64,000 nucleotides of DNA from an uncultured Peptococcaceae bacterium (GTDB lineage: Bacteria > Bacillota > Peptococcia > Peptococcales > Peptococcaceae). The notes beneath the pieces are model-generated. The model searched no databases. It was given only the letters and a program-made list of their open reading frames with translations, and was not told the origin of the DNA. The DNA is taken from the NCBI GenBank assembly GCA_902492275.1, contig CABUKW010000003.1:1-64000 (forward strand), written 5' to 3'. Made by a program: the position numbers and the translations under genes. Position 1 is the first letter of the stretch. Each line of letters starts with the position of its first letter. Below are positions 38,923 through 47,349 of this stretch, in pieces.

Positions 38923-38938
38923 TGTTTCACGTGAAACA
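38923..38938. promoter_or_regulatory. parS site 16 (terminator-like)
   Basis: Exact TGTTTCACGTGAAACA with both arms, A6 before and T6 after; it is the last of the array. It lies 74 bases after rarD. Confidence 0.93.
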
Positions 38939-39132
38939 TTTGCAATTTTTTATTGTAGGATTTTTCAGGAGCGTTAGAGATTTTTTCCGTCTAACATCAT
39001 TGATTAGTGTACAATGCAGTTTTTCGCTCTTGCCAAAATGAAAAAAACTGCGTATACTGAAAAGGAATGCAACGGCAAAGAAGCTATGGTGATAGGTAGC
39101 TGTTGCGATTTACGGAGAAGGTTGGAGCAATT

Positions 39133-40326
39133 ATGAGAAGCAGAAATTATATCACAACCTATAGCGGACATTGTTTTTCACCGCTAGAGCCTGACATAGA
39201 GGCTATTGATTTGAAAGATATTGCTCATGCATTAGCGCGGATTGGTCGGGCGAACGGGCACTTTGTGGATTTTTATTCGGTGGGTCAGCATTGTTTGGAT
39301 TGTGCGCAGGAAGCGCTGGCGCGTGGTTACAGTGCGCGGCAGGCTCTGGTCTGCTTGCTGCATGATGCCAGCGAGGCATATATGTCCGATATTACATCGC
39401 CGGTCAAAAAATATTTGCGGCAGTATGTAGCGGTGGAAGATCAGCTGTTGGATGTGATTTATCAAAAATATTTGCCCGGCGGCATCCGTCCCCGGGAACA
39501 GCGTGTGATGAAAGAGATTGACAACGCTATGCTGTATCATGAATTTGTACATTTTATGGGACAGCGGTTGGCAGAGGAAGAACCAGTACTAGCCAGCGAG
39601 CCTTGCTTTAGTTTCACCAGTTTTTGGGCAGTGGAGAAGCAATATTTGTATTTGTTTGATTTATTGACGCAGCAAATGGCGCAGGAGGAACCGCAGCGCA
39701 ACTGGCAGACAGTAGGTATCACTGCTGGCGGCGAGCGGTGGCAGGCGGCGGTGCTGTCCGATGCAGGCTGTAGTTTTCAGGCGGCTGATAGTTTGTGGAA
39801 ACTTTGCAGCGCATATCAAGACGCCGATGCTGTGTTGATTGATTTGCCTGTAGGGTTGCCCGAATCGGTTGAAGATGAAAAGCTGCGGCCCGAATATGTG
39901 CTGCGCAAACAATTTCAGATTCATGCGGCGGCAGTACCTTGCCGACAGGCGGTATATGCTGCTGATGAGCAATTAGCCCGCGAGGAAAACATTCGTGTGT
40001 TGGGTCGTACCCTTTCGCCGCAGCAATTAGCCATGCGGCGGCAGCTACGGGAACTGGATGAACTGTTGGCAGAGCATAATGAGTGGAAAAATGTATTGCG
40101 GCAAAGTCATCCGCAATTATTAGGCGCCAGTCGTCGTCTGATTTTGCAGCAATATGGCAGTCAACTGCCGCAGGGCAATGGGAAGCGCTGCTGGGAAGAT
40201 GCGTTGTGTCTGGCGGTGATTGGTCAGATGGAATGCAGAGGCGACAGTATTACGTTGCCGGAAACGGCGGGCACTGATGCCCGCGGGATTGGTATGCAGG
40301 TGGTAGCGCCGCGGCAGGCTCGTTAA
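39133..40326 (+). CDS. HD hydrolase fused to a DUF429-type domain
   Basis: A 397-residue two-domain protein. Residues 1-185 form a YfbR-like HD nucleotidase domain with VDFYSVGQHCLDCAQEAL, LVCLLHDASEAYMSDITSPVK and a later conserved MKEIDNAML Asp. Residues about 195-397 fit DUF429, a predicted RNase H-fold nuclease domain: ADAVLIDLPVGLPESVEDEKL, then AVPCRQAVYA, RQLRELDELLAEHNEW and CWEDALCLAV. I know these as separate proteins; a fusion suggests linked nucleotide or nucleic-acid clean-up. The ATG has TTGGAG upstream. Confidence 0.82.
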   Translation: MRSRNYITTYSGHCFSPLEPDIEAIDLKDIAHALARIGRANGHFVDFYSVGQHCLDCAQEALARGYSARQALVCLLHDASEAYMSDITSPVKKYLRQYVAVEDQLLDVIYQKYLPGGIRPREQRVMKEIDNAMLYHEFVHFMGQRLAEEEPVLASEPCFSFTSFWAVEKQYLYLFDLLTQQMAQEEPQRNWQTVGITAGGERWQAAVLSDAGCSFQAADSLWKLCSAYQDADAVLIDLPVGLPESVEDEKLRPEYVLRKQFQIHAAAVPCRQAVYAADEQLAREENIRVLGRTLSPQQLAMRRQLRELDELLAEHNEWKNVLRQSHPQLLGASRRLILQQYGSQLPQGNGKRCWEDALCLAVIGQMECRGDSITLPETAGTDARGIGMQVVAPRQAR

Positions 40327-40362
40327 TTGGCCGTTGGTGCGATAAAACAAACAGTAAGCAAA

Positions 40363-40392
40363 CTGGGGTGGCCATGGGTCACCCTATTTTTT
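40363..40392 (+). terminator. Terminator before the panE-like gene
   Basis: GGGGTGGCC / GGGTCACCC-type hairpin followed by T6. Confidence 0.7.
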
Positions 40393-40406
40393 AAGAGGTG
40401 ATTAGC

Positions 40407-41312
40407 ATGAAAAAGGTTGCGTTAATTGGTTTGGGTGCGATGGGCGTATTGTATAGTGATTTATTGTATAGCGCTTTGCAGGATGATTTTTTTGTGATTG
40501 CTGATGAAAAACGAATTGCCCGCTATGAAACGGAGGGCGTGTATTGCAATGGTACACGCTGTCAGTTCCCTTATCGCAGTGCCGCTGAGGCAGAGCCGGT
40601 AGATTTGCTTTTAGTGGGCGTGAAATTTGGCGGTTTGCAGGCAGCTATCACAGAGGCTGCGCCATTTGTGCAGCAGGGTACTGTTGTGATTTCGCTGTTG
40701 AATGGAATTTCCAGTGAGAAAATTTTGCAGCAAGCGTTTCCGCAGGCCCATGCGTTGTATTGTATTGCGCAAGGTATGGATGCGGTGAAAGACGGCAATC
40801 AAGCCAGCTATCTGCATAAAGGCGTGTTGGTGTTGGGAGAAGCAGACGGCAGTCGCAGCGAAGCATTGCAGGCAGTAGGACAGTTATTTGATAAAGCGAA
40901 AATTCCTTATACGGTTTCTGACACAATTATCCGTAAATTATGGAGCAAATTGATGTTGAACACAGGTATCAATCAGGTAGTCATGGTGCAGGAAGGTACT
41001 TATGCCACTGTGCAGCAGCCGGGTGTGGCGCGGGATAGGATGATTGCCGCTATGCGAGAGGTGATGCAGGTAGCCAATGCAGAGGGCATCGATTTAAACG
41101 AAGGAGATGTACAGGGCTGGTTGCAAATTGCTGATGGTTTAAATCCAGATGGTATGCCTTCCATGCGGCAGGATGGTTTGGCAAAACGATATTCGGAAGT
41201 CGAATTGTTTTCCGGCACCGTTATTCCGTTAGCGCAAAAGCATCATCTTGCGGTGCCGACATGTGCCATGCTGTATCAGCAAATTAAAGAGATAGAAGCA
41301 GAATATAAATAA
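40407..41312 (+). CDS. Ketopantoate reductase-like (ApbA/PanE) enzyme
   Basis: A 301-residue NADPH-dependent reductase of the ApbA/PanE family. The Rossmann loop is VALIGLGAMGVLYSDLL, followed by DLLLVGVKFGGLQ, IRKLWSKLMLNTGINQV with the catalytic Lys, and SMRQDGLAKRYSEVELFSG in the C-terminal domain, all typical. In pantothenate synthesis it would reduce 2-dehydropantoate, but many paralogues act on other 2-oxo acids, and no panB or panC gene is near. GAGGTG lies upstream of the ATG. Confidence 0.87.
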   Translation: MKKVALIGLGAMGVLYSDLLYSALQDDFFVIADEKRIARYETEGVYCNGTRCQFPYRSAAEAEPVDLLLVGVKFGGLQAAITEAAPFVQQGTVVISLLNGISSEKILQQAFPQAHALYCIAQGMDAVKDGNQASYLHKGVLVLGEADGSRSEALQAVGQLFDKAKIPYTVSDTIIRKLWSKLMLNTGINQVVMVQEGTYATVQQPGVARDRMIAAMREVMQVANAEGIDLNEGDVQGWLQIADGLNPDGMPSMRQDGLAKRYSEVELFSGTVIPLAQKHHLAVPTCAMLYQQIKEIEAEYK

Positions 41313-41662
41313 TGGTACAGTATTTCCCGGAAAATAATTGTTGAGGAAAAATATAATTTGCAAAATAAAATCGTCTTGCAATATTTTCTGGGAAATAGTT
41401 TTAAGTGAAGTCAAGAAATGAAAGTTACATGAATTTACTAAATGTCAATCGATAAATGTTAAATGGGTGCCGATTTGCGGCAGCCATTTTTTGTTACGTA
41501 TTTTTGAGTATTTTGGTAATGACATGAAATGTGTATTTGCATTATATAGATTTATATTGATAAAGACAAGTTTTAAGAAGTTGTTATTTTTTACAACTTC
41601 TATTATAATAGTTGTAAAAAAACGATATAAGTAATGAAGAGAAGGAATGGAGATGATGTTTA
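41313..41662. other. Gene-free stretch with inverted repeat, terminator and promoter
   Basis: Contains an imperfect long inverted repeat (GTATTTCCCGGAAAATAATT at 41320-41339 against CAATATTTTCTGGGAAATA at 41379-41397), a GGGTGCCG/CGGCAGCC hairpin with T6 (41463-41492), and the LysR promoter. The 20-base left arm also occurs exactly at 20373-20392. No ORF supported. Confidence 0.7.
41581..41621 (+). promoter_or_regulatory. LysR-gene promoter within a perfect inverted repeat
   Basis: TTGTTA (41581-41586), 17-base spacer and TATAAT (41604-41609). The 12-base arms TTTTTTACAACT (41587-41598) and AGTTGTAAAAAA (41610-41621) enclose the -10 region, as expected for an autoregulatory operator. Confidence 0.75.
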
Positions 41663-42604
41663 ATGTTACGATTAGAACAGTTGGAATATTTACAAGCAGT
41701 TGCGAGATTTAATTCTGTCAAATTAGCGGCAGAGGCGTTATTAGTGGCTCCATCAACAATTAGTACTTCGTTGCATAAAATTGAAAAAGAAACAGATATT
41801 AAAATCTTGTTACGTACACATCATGGCGTGGAATTGACAGAAACGGCTAGGGAGATTGCAGAAAAGGCAGAAGAAGTATTTGCTAAAATGGACGAAATTG
41901 ACAAAATTATAGAAAAGCATAATATGAATCGTCGTATAGTACAAAATGAAAATGACAATATAATAAAATTGTATATGTCACGTGGATATTATCAGGGATC
42001 TTTGGGCATGTTTTTTGAGTTGTTTGAAAAATATGGATTGCAAGTTGATTATCCAGATATATCTCGTGGAAATGAAACATATTTAAAATACGTGGATTCT
42101 GAACGGGATACGGTACTTTTAAATTATTTTGTGGAGCCAGTACGGGGACTGCTTGAAGAATTCCCTAATGTCGAATGTATAAGGCTGAATTCATCACGCC
42201 CTTGTATTATTTGTTCTACGGAGTATCCTTTAGCTGTAAAAAATGTGAATGAAATTACCGTAAAAGAGGCACTGCAATTACCATTTTTAATGTTTAACGA
42301 GGGGTATGATTTAGCGTTACCAATTTATGAGTGGCTGGAAGAACAAGGGGAAATAAATATTGTGGGGAAATATTCCAATATTACAGTAATGTCAACAATG
42401 ATGGAAAAAGGAAAAGGGGTATCGGTAACTACGGAAAAAGAAATGATAGGAACTTTGACAGTATCAAATGATTTGTCAACGCCTAAATTTCGCATAGTGC
42501 CAATCAAGTGTGATATGCGTATTTCATTGCTTCTGTGTTTTAATCGGCGAATCGCACAGGAACGGCGAAAAATATTACGTCAAATTGCAAAAGAATTTGG
42601 CTGA
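41663..42604 (+). CDS. LysR-type transcriptional regulator
   Basis: A 313-residue LysR-type regulator: N-terminal winged helix (LEYLQAVARFNSVKLAAEALLVAPSTISTSLHKIE), a linker helix rich in Glu and Lys, and a ligand-binding domain in the last 200 residues. It has the same strand as the SDR, phosphodiesterase, ABC ATPase and SLC13 genes that follow and is the obvious candidate to regulate them. Its AT content is higher than the genes to its left, suggesting the whole locus was acquired together. Confidence 0.92.
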   Translation: MLRLEQLEYLQAVARFNSVKLAAEALLVAPSTISTSLHKIEKETDIKILLRTHHGVELTETAREIAEKAEEVFAKMDEIDKIIEKHNMNRRIVQNENDNIIKLYMSRGYYQGSLGMFFELFEKYGLQVDYPDISRGNETYLKYVDSERDTVLLNYFVEPVRGLLEEFPNVECIRLNSSRPCIICSTEYPLAVKNVNEITVKEALQLPFLMFNEGYDLALPIYEWLEEQGEINIVGKYSNITVMSTMMEKGKGVSVTTEKEMIGTLTVSNDLSTPKFRIVPIKCDMRISLLLCFNRRIAQERRKILRQIAKEFG

Positions 42605-42616
42605 ATCGGTTATAGG

Positions 42617-42660
42617 ATGGCAGTGTAACAAAATAATTTGTTGCACTGCCATTTTTATTT
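42617..42660 (+). terminator. Terminator after the LysR gene
   Basis: ATGGCAGTGTAACAAA pairs with TTTGTTGCACTGCCAT, followed by T5. Confidence 0.88.
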
Positions 42661-42670
42661 TGCGTTCACA

Positions 42671-42693
42671 TCAATTTAGGAAAATTGAATTGA
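42671..42693. promoter_or_regulatory. Candidate operator upstream of the SDR gene
   Basis: TCAATTT...AAATTGA near-palindrome (42671-42688). The stretch AAATTGAATTGA at 42682-42693 recurs at 43589-43600 in the palindrome after the SDR gene, suggesting two sites for one regulator. Confidence 0.45.
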
Positions 42694-42824
42694 GCTGCAG
42701 TCAATACAAAATAATTAGTTTGATTTATATATTGCATAAGATATGCTAGAGATAAGCAGACAATGTTTGTAACTACAGAATCGCTTAGTATACAGAAAGT
42801 GTTTATGAAAGGATATGGTGTAGC

Positions 42825-43574
42825 ATGGTATTAGAAAATAAGATTGCATTAGTAACAGGAGGCAGCGCTGGTATGGGTAAAGCAATTGTATTGAAATATC
42901 TGCAAGAAGGTGCAATAGTAGTTACAACAGCGCGGCATAAAGAAAGGTTAGATAAGCTTATAGAATTGACAGATAAAAAAGACAGGTTGTTTCTAGTAAA
43001 GAGTGATATGGGTAATAAGGAGGATATAGATTCTTTACTGCGTTTTATACAGGGACAGTTTGGTCGATTAGATATCTTAGTCAATAATGCTGGTATTATG
43101 GATGGTATGGAGCCAGTGTCAGATGTGTCAGATGCAGTATGGCAGAAGTTATTGGATATCAACCTAACAGGACCGTTTATGCTATGTCGTGGTGCAGTAA
43201 AAATGATGCTGGCACAGGAAGAAAAAGGCGTAATTATCAATGTAGCTTCTGGTGGGGGTATTGGTGGCGGAAGAGCCGGCGCTGCATATACAGCCTCTAA
43301 GTTTGGTTTGGTAGGTTTGAGCCGTAATATTGCTTATATGTATGGCCCTGATGGGATTCGTTGTAATGTGATTTGTCCTGGCGGCGTAGCGACGGAAATA
43401 GAAATGGAAAATGTCAATGAAGTAGGCTGGCAACGAGTTGCAAAAGGAACACAAGCTATCCGTATAGGACAGCCAGAAGAAATTGCTGATTTAGCACTGT
43501 ATTTGGCTTCGCCGTATGCCACATTATTGAATGGTGCAATTATTACAGCAGATGCTGGTCGTTCTGCTTGGTAA
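42825..43574 (+). CDS. Short-chain dehydrogenase/reductase
   Basis: A 249-residue classical SDR: NAD(P) loop TGGSAGMGKAI (residues 11-21), NNAGIMDG, the catalytic Ser in INVASGGGIGG, and YTASK with the catalytic Tyr and Lys, followed by NVICPGGVATEIE. It oxidises or reduces an alcohol/ketone group using NAD(P)H. It is placed between the LysR regulator and the phosphodiesterase-like gene, so it may work on the organic part released by that enzyme; this is inference. Confidence 0.93.
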   Translation: MVLENKIALVTGGSAGMGKAIVLKYLQEGAIVVTTARHKERLDKLIELTDKKDRLFLVKSDMGNKEDIDSLLRFIQGQFGRLDILVNNAGIMDGMEPVSDVSDAVWQKLLDINLTGPFMLCRGAVKMMLAQEEKGVIINVASGGGIGGGRAGAAYTASKFGLVGLSRNIAYMYGPDGIRCNVICPGGVATEIEMENVNEVGWQRVAKGTQAIRIGQPEEIADLALYLASPYATLLNGAIITADAGRSAW

Positions 43575-43577
43575 TAG

Positions 43578-43600
43578 TCAATTCAATTAAATTGAATTGA
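43578..43600. promoter_or_regulatory. Perfect palindrome after the SDR gene
   Basis: TCAATTCAATT-A-AATTGAATTGA: 11-base perfect arms around one base, four bases after the stop codon. It could be an operator for the downstream gene; there is no U-tract. Confidence 0.5.
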
Positions 43601-43698
43601 TGACATGTAAGTTCAAGTCATAAATATTGTTTTTGTGTTCTATAAACGTTAATATTGATTTGTAAGATAAATCTCCATAAATCGCTTGAGCGAAAAAA

Positions 43699-43712
43699 GT
43701 TTCGGCCGAAAC
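43699..43712. promoter_or_regulatory. Operator-like palindrome upstream of the phosphodiesterase gene
   Basis: GTTTCGGCCGAAAC is a perfect 14-base palindrome 86 bases before the ATG, in an otherwise AT-rich leader. It resembles LacI/LysR-type sites. Confidence 0.5.
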
Positions 43713-43798
43713 GGGTGGATGGATTCTTGGCATAAAAGTAAATAAGTAAAGTTGATACAGATATATAAATTAGATGTGTATGTTGAGGAGGAATTACG

Positions 43799-45910
43799 AT
43801 GGGTTTGAAAAGAGCAATGGTAATTGGTTTAGATGCAGCCGATCCTGTGCAGATTAGAAGACTGATGGATGAAGGCAAGATGCCGAACTTGAAAAAATTG
43901 TTAGAAAACGGCACTGCCAATGAAAATTTGGCGATGATTGGTTGCTTGCCTAGTGTAACTCCGCCAAACTGGTGCTCCATTGCAACAGGCGCGTGGCCGC
44001 GTACGCATGGGATTACCTGCTATAATAATACGACTTTAGGGCAGAGCTTGACATTAGAAGAAGTAAACTGGACAAGCGCCAATGTAACAGCAGAGTATAT
44101 TTGGGAGCAGTTTGATAAGGAAGATAAGCGTAGTATTGTGTTAAGTTATTGCGGTGCATGGCCACCGCGGAAAAGCTACCATGATAAATCTGTAATCATT
44201 GACGGTTCTGGTGTTGTACCATTCCTGCGCTGCGCTTTAGACTATCAGAAGGTAATCACGATGGAAGAAGGGGATTTCCCGATGGAATATACCCCTCATG
44301 TCATTAAAAGCGACAATAAAGATTGTATTATCATGGGTGACCAGTATGAGGAAATGAAAAAACAATCCATGAAAACAGAACGCAGTGATTTAGTTGCTTG
44401 GGCTATGCCGGAGGGTGTTATGGCATATCCTGCTGGTATTGAGGATGTAGAAGACAGCAAACACGATGAAGAGCATGCAGAAGCATATAAGCCGACAAAG
44501 GCGGACAAGCTGCGTACAGCATTGAAGGAGCCTAGAAATTGGAGTTTTGAATTGCCGGAAGGTGCGAAAGAAGCAACCATTATGTTGGCCAAAAATACGG
44601 TACGGCGGTTTGCAGTTGTAACGGCTTCCGACGGCGTTCAGTATGACACAGTTACCATTTACAAAAATAAAAAGACAAAAGAACCTTTAGGCTCTGTAAC
44701 AGGAGAAGGCAATTGGTCTGAATTTATGTACGACTACATGATTAAAGATGATGTAGAACATAAAGTGGCGTACAAAATTAATCTGGTGGAAATGGCTGAA
44801 GACGGCAGCAAGGGGGTTCTGTACTGGTCCTATGCAACGGATATGGACAATTTGGACTATTTCTACCCAAGAGAAATGGGGCGTAAATTGTATGACGAAG
44901 TGGGACCGATGGTGCAGTTTGGCTCTGTAGATATTCGCGGTGATCATAAAGAAAATGATAAAATTGTCTTTGAGACCTATGCAAAAGAAGGGTGCGAATG
45001 GTTTGCCAATGCGGCGCACTGGCTGTTTAAAGAATATCCAGACTGGCAGCTGTTTTATGTACACATTCATTCTATCGACAATTTCCAGCACTGGTTTGTA
45101 AATGATTGTGTGCCGGAGAGAAATCCAGAGCATCAGTATTATCAAGATTTAATTGATGCTGTTTACACTGAAAATGATAAATTTATCGGCGAAATGATGA
45201 AATATTTAGATGGCGATACATCTATCATTGTAACTTCCGACCATGGGTGTATGCCAAAGAGTGCTGGCGATGAATATGAAATCGGTTCTATCAGTGGGAC
45301 ATCTACAAAAGTAATGAGCAAATTGGGATATACTGTAACCTATCGGGACGAAACAGGGAAACTTCAAATTGATTGGAGTAAAACAAAAGCTGTCGCAAAA
45401 CGTTCTTCGTATATTCATGTGAATTTAAAGGGCAGAGATCCTGAAGGCATCGTAGAACCAGAGGAGTATCATCAGTTAGTACTGGATATTATCAGTGATT
45501 TATACAATTATCGCAACGAAGACGGTAAGCGTGTGATTGCGCATGCATTTACCCGTGACGAAATGGAATATCTGGGCATGGGCGGTATTCACTGTGGGGA
45601 CATTTTATATCAACTGGTACCGACTTTCAACAATGAACACGCAAATGTTATGAGTACCGTTCATCACGAAGGCTGGTCTATGCAAAACCTGTGTATTATG
45701 GGCGGTGCAGCCTTTAAGAAGGGTGGATTTATTGATAGAAGTGTTCGTATTACGGATATTGTGCCAACCGTTTGCCACATTACAGATACCGGAATGTCCG
45801 GCAGTGTAGAAGGCGGCGTGATTTATCAGGCCTTAGAAGGTTTTGAAGAAGCAAAATATGAACGCGGTGATGAGTGGGCTTATCCAACAGGGAAACGTCT
45901 GATTAAGTAA
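43799..45910 (+). CDS. Alkaline-phosphatase-superfamily phosphodiesterase/hydrolase
   Basis: A large 703-residue member of the type I phosphodiesterase/nucleotide pyrophosphatase group. The N-terminus MVIGLDAADPVQIRRLMDEG holds the first metal Asp, PSVTPPNWCSIATGAWPRTHGI holds the Thr/Ser nucleophile region, VTSDHGCMPKS gives the Asp-His metal site, and a later VHHEGWSMQNLCIMGG supplies the last His. No signal peptide is visible, so it acts in the cytoplasm. A 200-residue insert in the middle is larger than in short relatives. The substrate is likely a phospho- or sulfo-ester brought in by the SLC13 permease downstream; this is inference. Confidence 0.85.
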   Translation: MGLKRAMVIGLDAADPVQIRRLMDEGKMPNLKKLLENGTANENLAMIGCLPSVTPPNWCSIATGAWPRTHGITCYNNTTLGQSLTLEEVNWTSANVTAEYIWEQFDKEDKRSIVLSYCGAWPPRKSYHDKSVIIDGSGVVPFLRCALDYQKVITMEEGDFPMEYTPHVIKSDNKDCIIMGDQYEEMKKQSMKTERSDLVAWAMPEGVMAYPAGIEDVEDSKHDEEHAEAYKPTKADKLRTALKEPRNWSFELPEGAKEATIMLAKNTVRRFAVVTASDGVQYDTVTIYKNKKTKEPLGSVTGEGNWSEFMYDYMIKDDVEHKVAYKINLVEMAEDGSKGVLYWSYATDMDNLDYFYPREMGRKLYDEVGPMVQFGSVDIRGDHKENDKIVFETYAKEGCEWFANAAHWLFKEYPDWQLFYVHIHSIDNFQHWFVNDCVPERNPEHQYYQDLIDAVYTENDKFIGEMMKYLDGDTSIIVTSDHGCMPKSAGDEYEIGSISGTSTKVMSKLGYTVTYRDETGKLQIDWSKTKAVAKRSSYIHVNLKGRDPEGIVEPEEYHQLVLDIISDLYNYRNEDGKRVIAHAFTRDEMEYLGMGGIHCGDILYQLVPTFNNEHANVMSTVHHEGWSMQNLCIMGGAAFKKGGFIDRSVRITDIVPTVCHITDTGMSGSVEGGVIYQALEGFEEAKYERGDEWAYPTGKRLIK

Positions 45911-46034
45911 ATGAAAGCAGGTTATTCCTCTTAAGTGGAAAAAATGGTGCCATACAGAAACATTGTTTCCATATATGTTTTGTATGGCATCTCTTTCCAA
46001 AGGAAAAGACCGGAGCGGAAGGGATGAAACGAAG

Positions 46035-46841
46035 ATGAAGCTGATAGAGGCCAGAGATTTATCCCATAAGCAGGGCAGCAAATTTTTATTACAGGGAATT
46101 AATTGGGATGTAAATGAGAACGAGCATTGGATCGTATTTGGAGCCAATGGTTGCGGAAAAACGACGTTGTTGAGCGCAGTGGCTGGATATCGTTCCTATA
46201 GCAAAGGGGAAGTGAAGTTGTTTGGCGAGCGGCTTTCCAGAGAGAATGCGGTTTTGCTGCGACGTTCTATAGGCTTTGTCAGTGCTTCCTATATGGACCG
46301 CTGTTTTCGACATGAAAGTGGCTTGGATATTGTACTAAGTGCCAAGTTTGGCGGTTTTGGCCGCCGCCTGAAAATTACAGATGCCGATGCTCGAAAAGCC
46401 ATGCAGTTATTACACGCATTTGGAATTGCAGGGAAAGCCAATTATCCTTATGATATGCTTTCTCAAGGACAACGGCAAAAGGTGTTACTAGCACGGGCTT
46501 TGATGGTGCCGCCACGCTTATTACTATTGGACGAGCCGGTAAATGGATTGGACATAGTATCAAGAAATTTTTTCCTCAATACCCTTCAGGAAATCATAGC
46601 CACAGAAAACACCAGTGTGGTATATGTGACGCATCATGTGGAAGAAATCCTGCCATTTTATACGAAAGCATTGTTGTTGAAAGATGGAAAGATGTATATG
46701 CAGGGCAACATAAAAGAAGTATTTTCCGACAAAAATATGACAGACTTTTTTGGTTATTCGACGAGAGCAGAGTGGCAAGGAGAACAGTTGCATCTTGTCA
46801 TTGGAAAGGAACTGCGAATGCCGAAAGAAATATGGGCGTAA
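46035..46841 (+). CDS. Stand-alone ABC ATPase
   Basis: A 268-residue ABC ATP-binding protein: Walker A GANGCGKTTLL, a Q-loop, signature LSQGQRQKVLLARAL and Walker B RLLLLDEPVNGLD, then THHVEE as the H-loop. No permease gene adjoins, so it may serve a distant transporter or be a ModF-like ATPase. The ATG at 46035 fits family members; its ribosome site (GGAAGGG) is about 13 bases upstream and weak. It starts 124 bases after the phosphodiesterase gene and 25 bases before the zinc-ribbon gene, so co-transcription is likely. Confidence 0.87.
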   Translation: MKLIEARDLSHKQGSKFLLQGINWDVNENEHWIVFGANGCGKTTLLSAVAGYRSYSKGEVKLFGERLSRENAVLLRRSIGFVSASYMDRCFRHESGLDIVLSAKFGGFGRRLKITDADARKAMQLLHAFGIAGKANYPYDMLSQGQRQKVLLARALMVPPRLLLLDEPVNGLDIVSRNFFLNTLQEIIATENTSVVYVTHHVEEILPFYTKALLLKDGKMYMQGNIKEVFSDKNMTDFFGYSTRAEWQGEQLHLVIGKELRMPKEIWA

Positions 46842-46866
46842 AGGAAGCAACATGGAGGAAAGAAGA

Positions 46867-47280
46867 ATGAGCATTATCAGTAATTATTCAGGCTATGGTG
46901 TTACTTCAAAAGAAGATATTGATTCGTTAACAGTCCGCAGTAAACGATGTGTTTGCAAAAAATGCGGAGGTCCGTTAACGACAAGTCTTATGATTTATGA
47001 CATTTACGGAGGGTCTGGAGTAGAGTTATATTGTCCTAAATGTCAACAAAGTGAATTTGGGATAGAGCCGGAAATTTATGAAATGGCGCAGTATTATGTA
47101 GAGAACTTTCAGTTTAATTATTTTTTAGATATGGAAGAGAATGATCTGAACGAACAATTGAACATTGCAAAAGTAGCAGACATGTTAAGTTGGATACTGA
47201 AAAATCTTGGCTTATTAGATGGAAACGGGTTGAAAGAATTGATTCCCGATTACAGATTTTACGAACGGTTGCACCGTTGA
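46867..47280 (+). CDS. Zinc-ribbon-containing small protein, unknown
   Basis: A 137-residue protein with CVCKKCGGPLTT and, 25 residues later, YCPKCQQ, forming one zinc ribbon, followed by a helical acidic region (YYVENFQFNYFLDMEEND, then IAKVADMLSWILKNLGL). I chose the ATG at 46867 since GGAGG sits seven bases upstream; an ATG at 46852 lacks a site. It is between the ABC ATPase and the SLC13 permease. No family recognised. Confidence 0.72.
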   Translation: MSIISNYSGYGVTSKEDIDSLTVRSKRCVCKKCGGPLTTSLMIYDIYGGSGVELYCPKCQQSEFGIEPEIYEMAQYYVENFQFNYFLDMEENDLNEQLNIAKVADMLSWILKNLGLLDGNGLKELIPDYRFYERLHR

Positions 47281-47349
47281 ATTAAAAAAATCAATTTTAA
47301 AAATAGATATGAGGGTTGTTTGATTTGGTTGTTAGTAAGGGGGAGATTT

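Noticed and set aside
11713..38938. Open frames beginning MFHVKH at many loci
   Set aside because: These are just translations of parS (ATG TTT CAC GTG AAA CAT) and not genes.
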